From IMG/VR virus record IMGVR_UViG_3300036853_000080, positions 1-25,219 of that record: a stretch of DNA of 25,219 nucleotides. The stretch is one strand, 5' to 3'. This DNA comes from a virus. The position numbers and the translations under genes were made by a program. Positions 19,466 to 25,219 of this stretch are shown piece after piece (position 1 is the stretch's first letter; every line of letters starts with the position of its first letter). The notes below the pieces were generated by a model. The model saw nothing but the letters and a program-made list of their open reading frames with translations, was not told the DNA's origin and made no database searches.

Positions 19466-20455
19466 ATGGCTGACACTGTTACACCCAAATTAGGCTTAAC
19501 CAAGCCTGAAATTGGCGCGTCCAACAATACTTGGGGAACCAAGCTCAACGCCAATTTCGATGCGCTTGACCAGAAAGTGGTGCGCCAAACTACCCAATGG
19601 AAAGTTACGCCCGGTGATGACGACCCGGCTAGTTCATCCGGACCTTACGTGGTTACTCGTTACGGCAATAATACGTTGCGGATCGATGACCCGCTTACGA
19701 TCAACAGACAGACCGGCGAAGTTATTATACCCAATAGATTGACGGTGGGTTCCGCCGCTCTTGGCGGCCTTGGTGTTACCATAGCGGAATTCCCCTTCCA
19801 GATCAATCCGCCGGTTACACCGGCTGCGGGATTTTTGAGGATTTATGCCGACGCCAACGGAAACTTGGTGCTGAAACGAGCGGACGGCACCGTCGAATAT
19901 CTTGGGGTTCCGCCTGGAACTGTTGGATTTACTGGTGCGGCAACCGCCGATGTGGGTTGGGCGTTGATGAATGGCCAATCGTTGCTGCGGGCACAATATC
20001 CGGTATTGTATTCCCGTTATGGCACGCTTTTCGGCGCACCCGATGGCAACTATTTCAATTTGCCCGATGTTCGTGGCCGCGTTATTGCAGGTGTAGACGG
20101 CGGGGCTGCAAGATTGTTGAACGTGATGAGCGGTTCTCTCGGTGCTGTTGGTGGGAATGAGCTTATCACACTAACAGTTAGTCAAATTCCGCCCCACACT
20201 CACAGCGGCGTTACATCTGCTGAGAACAGGACACACAAGCACGCTGGTGTTGTTACGGGCGGCGCAACGCGACCAGTTAACGGGACCGGTGCCAACGCGT
20301 ACCCGTACGATGTGTTGAATGTCGGAAGTTCAGGCGTAGAAGACACTAACCATGAACACTCGTTTACCACCGACACGGGGGCTGGTGTTGGGGGCACTTG
20401 GCACCCCAACGTTCAGCCTACCATTGTTCTTAACGCTCAGGTGAAACTAGGATGA
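19466..20455 (+). CDS. Tail fibre with phage tail collar domain
   Basis: A 329-aa product; AGAGGG precedes the ATG. Residues 1-36 (MADTVTPKLGLTKPEIGASN, NTWGTKLNANFDALDQ) match the anchor of the 625-aa fibre, so both probably dock on the same tail site. Residues about 150-208 form a tail collar domain: GTVGFTG, GWALMNGQSLLRAQYPVLYS, then YFNLPDVRGRVIAG. The C-terminal third is His-rich (PPHTHSG, THKHAG, NHEHSF) and likely binds metal in a trimer tip. The gene overlaps the next as ATGA. Confidence 0.9.
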   Translation: MADTVTPKLGLTKPEIGASNNTWGTKLNANFDALDQKVVRQTTQWKVTPGDDDPASSSGPYVVTRYGNNTLRIDDPLTINRQTGEVIIPNRLTVGSAALGGLGVTIAEFPFQINPPVTPAAGFLRIYADANGNLVLKRADGTVEYLGVPPGTVGFTGAATADVGWALMNGQSLLRAQYPVLYSRYGTLFGAPDGNYFNLPDVRGRVIAGVDGGAARLLNVMSGSLGAVGGNELITLTVSQIPPHTHSGVTSAENRTHKHAGVVTGGATRPVNGTGANAYPYDVLNVGSSGVEDTNHEHSFTTDTGAGVGGTWHPNVQPTIVLNAQVKLG

Positions 20456-21969
20456 TACCCGTAGAATTCCCTCCGGGAGTAACAACTCTACTTTCCAGAG
20501 CAGCCAAGATTAGCAATTGGCATGACGCCAATCTTGTGCGTTGGGATGATGGAACTACCCTCAGGCCCATCGGGGGCTGGGAATTAGTGTCGTTCGATGG
20601 GGCTGTCACTTTCGCTTCTCGCGTACGCGAAATGCATCGGTGGGTTGCCTTAAACGGTATCGTTTGGACCGCTTATCTGTGCGAACAGCACTGTTATGTG
20701 GAGTCGGGCGGTGTACTTACGGATATTACGCCGGATGTGGGAATACCTGCGCCAACCGGCTTCCAAGCTGGTTACGGCGAATTGGACTACGGCGAAAATA
20801 ACTACGGCGTGGATGTTCCAGGGGCCGTGTCTACTCTACAAAAGTTCTCCCTCGCTTGGACCCTAAATAATTGGGGCGAGGATTTGTTGGTTATGTGGAG
20901 TTACGAAGGTCATCTTTTCAGATGGTCACCGGCAACACCGTCCACCAAATTAGCTATCGTGGCCGGTGCCCCGGTATCTAACAGACAATTTATTATCACC
21001 CCGGAACGGCACTGCATGTTGTTCGGGATGGGGGGCGCATTTGGTGATTTTGGGTGGTGCAGTCAAGAAGATTTAAGTGATTGGAATTTCTCAAGTATAA
21101 CCAATACGGCCGGTGCTTACACGGTCGACCCATTGTCACCCATCGTGGCTGCTAGGCTTTCGGCTGCTGGCATCCTCGTGTTTACGCCTTCGATGACGCA
21201 TGTTGTGGATTACGTTGGGCTTCCGTACGTGTATCGCATACGTCCGGTTGGAAAGGTTCCAATCCCAATAAGTGCATCGTCCGCCTCTTCCATCCCAGAA
21301 GGAGTGGTATGGATTTCGGTTGAAGGTTTCTGGCTGTGGAATGGCAATACCGCCGATATCATTCCGTGCCCCATCTGGGATGCCATTTCTGCCAAAATGG
21401 ACTTCGCCAAGACCATCCGCGAGGCATCCGTCGTAAGCATCGCGAGCCGAGGTGAACTGTGGTGGTTCTGGGTAGATGGAACTATAGGGGAAAAGGCCAA
21501 TCGTTACGTTATTCTAGATTACCGCTCCAAAGTATGGGTTCCGGGGTATCTAAGTCGGACATGCGGTATTTCATTCGGCAACGAGCGCACTCCGATTATG
21601 TCGGACGGAACTAAAGTGTGGAAGCATGAGACCGGGTTTATCTATCCCGAGGCTATGTTTATGCCATACTTAGAATCTCAAACTCTCAGCGCGATGGGCG
21701 GAGAAAAGTGGGTTACCTTGTCCAAGTTGCTTCCCGACATTATGGGTGACCCAACAGCCCTGGCATTTTCGGTTGCCATGAACAATGACCGCACGAATTA
21801 CGGCGCTCAGATTTATTCAACTAAACGCGCTGTCAACGGACACGGTTGGGTTGATATCCGTGAAACTGCTCGGGACCTTCGGTTACGCATCGACATGGTT
21901 AAGAATTCGGATTGGAGCACGATTGGTCCAATTATCCTGGATATCAAACCGCGAGGCAAGAAAAAATGA
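20452..21969 (+). CDS. Tail nozzle (tail stabilisation) protein
   Basis: A 505-aa protein expected to extend the short tail below the adaptor, like the SU10 or P22 gp10-type nozzle. The N-terminus (MIPVEFPPGVTTLLSRAAKI, NWHDANLVRWDDGTTLRPIGGWE) is typical of this group: starting with PPG and a W-DANLVRW-GTLRPIGGW stretch. The rest has beta-propeller-like repeats (SWNF, FWLWNGN, LWWFWVDG) and ends in Arg/Lys (IKPRGKKK). Length and place between fibres and internal proteins agree. Confidence 0.88.
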   Translation: MIPVEFPPGVTTLLSRAAKISNWHDANLVRWDDGTTLRPIGGWELVSFDGAVTFASRVREMHRWVALNGIVWTAYLCEQHCYVESGGVLTDITPDVGIPAPTGFQAGYGELDYGENNYGVDVPGAVSTLQKFSLAWTLNNWGEDLLVMWSYEGHLFRWSPATPSTKLAIVAGAPVSNRQFIITPERHCMLFGMGGAFGDFGWCSQEDLSDWNFSSITNTAGAYTVDPLSPIVAARLSAAGILVFTPSMTHVVDYVGLPYVYRIRPVGKVPIPISASSASSIPEGVVWISVEGFWLWNGNTADIIPCPIWDAISAKMDFAKTIREASVVSIASRGELWWFWVDGTIGEKANRYVILDYRSKVWVPGYLSRTCGISFGNERTPIMSDGTKVWKHETGFIYPEAMFMPYLESQTLSAMGGEKWVTLSKLLPDIMGDPTALAFSVAMNNDRTNYGAQIYSTKRAVNGHGWVDIRETARDLRLRIDMVKNSDWSTIGPIILDIKPRGKKK

Positions 21970-22172
21970 TGAGAGTTCCGAATTTTAAGGACTTGGAAGT
22001 TACCAAGTTTTTGTCTGAAATGTTGAGAGAATTCGACAGGTCTGACAAGGAAGTCCTCAGCGCGATTACTGCCAACAGATCGGTGCTGTTGTATTCTCCG
22101 AGCAAGAAGGTGTTTGAAATTACAGTCAGCGACACAGGGGTTATTACTGCAACCAAAGTGTCTGGAACATGA
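21966..22172 (+). CDS. Small virion-region protein, 68 aa
   Basis: ATG at 21966 overlaps the nozzle stop (ATGA), with GAGG 9 bases upstream; a longer frame from 21912 would overlap the nozzle gene. The product has an N-terminal helix (VTKFLSEMLREFDRSDKEVL) and then strands (VLLYSPSKKVFEITVSDTGV). The LLYSP-K-x-V-x-E-x-V-D-G end is a pattern I know from small genes beside nozzle genes in this phage type. No function is known. Confidence 0.8.
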   Translation: MMRVPNFKDLEVTKFLSEMLREFDRSDKEVLSAITANRSVLLYSPSKKVFEITVSDTGVITATKVSGT

Positions 22173-22525
22173 AGATAACGGACCCAAGAATGGCCGCGAA
22201 AATGAACGAGGCTTTGAAAGCCAGCGGCGATGTGTATGATTTGAGGGATATTCAGGACCTACTTAAAGATGGAATGATGCAAGGCCACGTCGAAGGCGAC
22301 ACGTGGGCAATTACCCAAGTCCACGATTGGCCAAAGAAAAAATCTGTAAATATTTTATATGTTGTTGGTTCCTTAGAGAATTCGATTAGGTTAGAGGGCA
22401 AGATTACAGAGTGGGCCAAGGAAATAGGCGCTGATTTTATTACAGCTGTTGGACGTGATGGGTGGTGGGAACGCCGCACCCCCGGTTGGAAGAAAGTCGG
22501 CACTCTTTATTCGAAGGATCTATGA
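22169..22525 (+). CDS. Phage protein with GNAT-like features, 118 aa
   Basis: ATG at 22169 overlaps the previous stop. It begins with helices (MAAKMNEALKASGD, DLRDIQDLLKDGMMQG), then strands TWAITQVHDWPKKKSVNILY and VVGSLEN, then a helix KITEWAKEIGADFITAVGRD and GWWERRTPGWKKVGT. The ordering and the W-AKEIGADFI-GR-GW-R end resemble small acetyltransferase-like proteins found with podovirus internal virion genes (T7 gp13 is the named example). The acetyl-CoA loop is not obvious, so catalytic activity is doubtful. Confidence 0.7.
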   Translation: MKITDPRMAAKMNEALKASGDVYDLRDIQDLLKDGMMQGHVEGDTWAITQVHDWPKKKSVNILYVVGSLENSIRLEGKITEWAKEIGADFITAVGRDGWWERRTPGWKKVGTLYSKDL

Positions 22526-23580
22526 CCATGGGCGGCACAACGTCAACCACCAATACCTCGCAACAGCAAAAAGTAGAGCTTCCTGCTTGGGTGAATGAAG
22601 CTTCACAATCCAATTATCAGCTTGCGAAGGACGTATCTGGTAGACCGTTGGAGCAATTCCAAGGAGAACGGGTTGCCGCGCCTTCGGATTTGACGACGCA
22701 AGGTTACGGCATGCTTAGATCAGGCGCTGGAACAGAGGCTCCGCTTTACGGCGAAGCTGCCAATCTGTACAGGAGTTCAGCCGGTCCGCTTGACATTAAC
22801 AAGTATTTGAACCCGTACACCAATGAGGTGGAACAACGGGCCATCGGGAACGCGAACACAGCGCTTACGCAGCAATTGAACAACATCGCGTCGGATGCTA
22901 GCAGAAATAAAGTGTTCGGCGGCACTCGGATGGGAGTCCAGCAGGGTGTCGCGCAAGCCGAAGGGGTGAAGGGTATCGGCGATTTAAGCGCCGCCTTGCG
23001 TAAGCAAGGATTCGATACCGCCGCTAACTTGGCTACCGCTGATTTGGGTCGTAAAGCAACCGCTGCAAGCGGATTGTTGACGACTGCCGGGGGACAACAG
23101 AGTTCCCGCATCGCCGATGCTTCCTCCTTACTTTCGGGTGGCCAACAAGAAACTGGTTCGCGTCAAGCAGTTATCAACGCTGCGATAGATAAATTCAACG
23201 AGGCGAGAAACTACCCTGTCGAGCAGCTTAATATGCGCTTGGCGGCGTTGGGTATGTCGCCTTACGGCAAGACCACATCTGGTACCGGTACTTCGAGCAC
23301 TGAAACTCCCATGGATTGGGCGACTACCGGATTGGGTGTCCTTAAAGCTCTTCCAGCGTTGTACGCTATGTCTGATCGGAACACCAAGACAGACATCAAA
23401 AAGTTGACGGACGGCGATATCCCGATATACTCTTATCGGTACAAGGATGACCCCAAGAGCTATCCGAAGGTGGTAGGCCCAATGGCTCAAGATATCGAGA
23501 AAAAGTATCCGTCCGCCGTTAAAAAGGTCGGTAAGCATCGTGTTATCGACATAAACAACTTAATGGAGGTGCTGTCGTGA
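22522..23580 (+). CDS. Putative internal or ejection protein with C-terminal S74-type domain
   Basis: ATG at 22522 overlaps the previous stop; AAGGA lies just upstream. The 352-aa product has a Ser/Thr/Gln-rich start, then long Ala/Gln helices (YTNEVEQRAIGNANTALTQQ, VKGIGDLSAALRKQGFDTAA, QSSRIADASSLLSGG), typical of proteins packed inside the head. Residues about 283-352 look like a peptidase S74 or chaperone domain: MSDRNTKTDIKKL with Ser284 and Lys289, then IPIYSYRYKDDP, VVGPMAQDIEKKYPSAV and IDINNLM. This ending is more usual in fibres. Position after the nozzle fits a DNA-ejection role. Confidence 0.8.
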   Translation: MTMGGTTSTTNTSQQQKVELPAWVNEASQSNYQLAKDVSGRPLEQFQGERVAAPSDLTTQGYGMLRSGAGTEAPLYGEAANLYRSSAGPLDINKYLNPYTNEVEQRAIGNANTALTQQLNNIASDASRNKVFGGTRMGVQQGVAQAEGVKGIGDLSAALRKQGFDTAANLATADLGRKATAASGLLTTAGGQQSSRIADASSLLSGGQQETGSRQAVINAAIDKFNEARNYPVEQLNMRLAALGMSPYGKTTSGTGTSSTETPMDWATTGLGVLKALPALYAMSDRNTKTDIKKLTDGDIPIYSYRYKDDPKSYPKVVGPMAQDIEKKYPSAVKKVGKHRVIDINNLMEVLS

Positions 23581-24227
23581 CACCCGAAGAACTACGTGCA
23601 GCATTTATTAAGTCTCGGGGGTTAAACCTTACCAGCACTCCGGTTGACGCCCCTATCGTTCCGACACCGATACCGGTGCAACGTGGAATTGTACCGCCTC
23701 CAGTTCGCACGGACATTCTCCCTTCGCCGGGAGGACCGGCAACTGATCCAACTGCCCCGCCGCATCGCTTGCCTCCTGCTGAAGCTGTTGAAGCTTGGAG
23801 GCGGGGTACTCCTCTGCCAACGATTCCGCCAGAAGTGGAACCGTCGGTTGCGGCTCCACCGGCTCGGGTCCCCCCTGCCTTTCCAGCCGGTGGAACTGCA
23901 CCTGTTATAGCGACGAATCCAGTCGTAGAGCAAAGTCCGACAGGCGTTACTCTTAATACAACTCCTGTCGCTCCCGGTTGGGCCGGAACTGTTGGATTGC
24001 CCAGTACGCCCGAAGAAGCCAAGGTATTCGATAAAGGCAGCGATTACCAGAAGATGCTGTCTAGTCTGGATGACGTAGCCAAAGGCCTGAAGCCTAAAGC
24101 GCCGGTTGCAGCGATACCTAATTTAGTTGCAGGAGCACCAGAGCCAAATCAATCTAATCAATTGGCTGCCCAATTAATGGCTGCGATGATGAATAAAAAT
24201 CGTGGTCTTACCTTGACAGGACGATGA
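23577..24227 (+). CDS. Proline-rich virion-region protein, 216 aa
   Basis: It starts with GTG 23577 overlapping the previous TGA (GTGA); GGAGG lies 7 bases upstream and confirms this start. Residues 1-14 form a short helix (MTPEELRAAFIKSR). About 20-150 is Pro/Ala/Thr/Val rich and probably disordered. The C-terminal part is helical (DYQKMLSSLDDVAKGL; NQLAAQLMAAMMNKNRG). It looks like a flexible minor virion protein, perhaps packaged and ejected. No domain is recognised. Confidence 0.75.
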   Translation: MTPEELRAAFIKSRGLNLTSTPVDAPIVPTPIPVQRGIVPPPVRTDILPSPGGPATDPTAPPHRLPPAEAVEAWRRGTPLPTIPPEVEPSVAAPPARVPPAFPAGGTAPVIATNPVVEQSPTGVTLNTTPVAPGWAGTVGLPSTPEEAKVFDKGSDYQKMLSSLDDVAKGLKPKAPVAAIPNLVAGAPEPNQSNQLAAQLMAAMMNKNRGLTLTGR

Positions 24228-24228
24228 C

Positions 24229-25219
24229 ATGAACATCGCTGACATAATTGCTGCCCTTACGGGTGGAGCAGACCCCAACAAGGCAATCTTGCAAGGAGCA
24301 GGTGCAGCACCTTCGTTGGTAGCTCCGCCGACGCAAGCTGCCCCACAGGTTCCGCCTCCTAATGCCCCTCAAGGCATACCAACACCTGTAACAAATCCGC
24401 AACCGGCTGCGGCTGCGCCAACAATTACGCAGTCTCCTCCGGATTTGGCGAATATGTACATCGAATTGATGAAAAAGAATCAGAACGCCCAGCAGTTGGA
24501 CGGGAATTTGCAAAGCCAATATATAGAACAAATGAATAAACAACGAAATGCGGCAGCATTGGATTCCGGTTTGGGTTTGATTGCAGCAGGACTATCGAAT
24601 AGCCCGACGAACCGCGCGGCGCTTATTCAGGGATCATTGGGCGGGCACGGAACTGGCGGAATGTCTTTGTCTGCCAGCGACATGATCAATTTCCAGAAGC
24701 AGGCCGAAGGGCAGAGGCAACAGCTTATCCTGCAGCAAGCGATGCCCGCACTTATGAAGCAGTACAACATGACCCCGGCTCAGATAACTGCCTTGCAGGC
24801 GTCCGGCCAATTGGGTGATGTGTTGAAGCATTATTCCACCGAGAATCTAGGCATAACGGAGAACGCCGAGACTGGACAGAAGACTCTGTTCAATCAGCGC
24901 ACTGGCAAGCAAATCGCAACGGTCGGCGGCGAGAAACCCGACGAGACTCAATTCGTGAAGGGTCCGATGGGAGAAGAGTTGCGTAACAAGCGTACCGGCG
25001 AACTAATCGGCAAGCCTATTGGCCCCACTGAAGCGAATATTGATGCGAAAGGAACCAAGTATCCAGCCCTCGATACAGGATTTGACTACGTTCGTGATGA
25101 GAAAGGGTTGGTTCAACTTACTGACGGCAAGCCAACAGTTACTCCGATTGCCGGGACTAAGGCTGAGAAGGAGCAAATCGACGCGGCTCAAAAGAAGGTC
25201 GAACAGAAGATACAGTCCT
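24229..25219 (+). CDS. Internal virion (ejection) protein, N-terminal part
   Basis: ATG at 24229, one base after the previous stop; the frame stays open for 330 codons to the right edge, so the end is missing. After MNIADIIAALTGGAD comes a Pro/Ala-rich stretch to about residue 70, then helices (MYIELMKKNQNAQQLDGNLQ, QYIEQMNKQRNAAALD, LIAAGLSNSPTNRAALIQGS), Gln-rich helices (QKQAEGQRQQLILQQAMPAL) and strand-like repeats (LFNQRTGKQIATVG, LRNKRTGELIGKP). This is typical of long internal virion proteins of podoviruses, which are injected ahead of the DNA. Any enzymatic domain would lie beyond the window. Confidence 0.8.
   Translation, partial: MNIADIIAALTGGADPNKAILQGAGAAPSLVAPPTQAAPQVPPPNAPQGIPTPVTNPQPAAAAPTITQSPPDLANMYIELMKKNQNAQQLDGNLQSQYIEQMNKQRNAAALDSGLGLIAAGLSNSPTNRAALIQGSLGGHGTGGMSLSASDMINFQKQAEGQRQQLILQQAMPALMKQYNMTPAQITALQASGQLGDVLKHYSTENLGITENAETGQKTLFNQRTGKQIATVGGEKPDETQFVKGPMGEELRNKRTGELIGKPIGPTEANIDAKGTKYPALDTGFDYVRDEKGLVQLTDGKPTVTPIAGTKAEKEQIDAAQKKVEQKIQS

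Noticed and set aside
24214-24232. TTGACA just before the last gene
   Set aside because: No TGn or -10 at the right distance; it encodes the Leu-Thr end of the preceding protein.
1-25219. tRNA genes, integrase and attachment sites
   Set aside because: No cloverleaf with a T-loop signature, no recombinase motif and no tRNA-end duplication was seen by eye on either strand.

Overview
The window is part of the genome of a tailed, short-tailed (podovirus-type) phage, or of a prophage related to one. The rightward block runs small terminase, large terminase, P22-type portal, scaffold, SU10-type major capsid, head-tail adaptor, tail fibres, tail nozzle and internal virion proteins, with no sheath, tape-measure or tube genes. 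The host cannot be named from sequence alone. The promoters are sigma70-like, two small products carry lipoprotein signals, and the small zinc-binding proteins resemble those of phages of proteobacteria, so a Gram-negative proteobacterial host is the best guess at low certainty. No integrase, repressor, lysis cassette, tRNA or CRISPR array was seen. Both ends cut through genes.

Region 1 (1-5290) is an accessory or early region made mostly of small leftward genes. A leftward operon of five overlapping genes (1-1702) encodes three cysteine-rich, probably zinc-binding mini-proteins, a 103-aa protein and a helical phage protein cut by the left edge. A single rightward gene (1937-2566) has its own promoter and terminator. 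Leftward units follow at 2632-3072, 3183-3374, 3424-3603 and 4106-4949. The last unit starts with a paralogue of the 1937-2566 gene, then a 31-aa membrane peptide and a lipoprotein. Between 3604 and 4105 lies about 0.5 kb of non-coding DNA with a perfect 34-bp inverted repeat and several nested palindromes.

Region 2 (5256-5707) is an AT-rich HNH homing-endonuclease gene. Its promoter is placed so that transcription should begin at or within a base of the start codon.

Region 3 (5732-25219) is the rightward virion block. Two proteins with a shared domain come first, then DNA packaging (6973-8960), head (8957-13608, ended by a terminator), small genes including a FlbD-like protein, a lipoprotein and a basic peptide (13656-14229), adaptor (14571-15209), fibres (15443-20455), nozzle (20452-21969) and internal or ejection proteins (21966 to the end). 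Most neighbours overlap by 1-4 bases, as expected for translational coupling.

The most notable feature is a promoter family shared across the window. Ten sites, on both strands, fit TTGACA, then 14-15 bases, TGn, then a -10 like TAnnnT. One lies inside a coding region just upstream of scaffold and capsid, one has a -10 that overlaps a start codon, and one gives a predicted leaderless mRNA.
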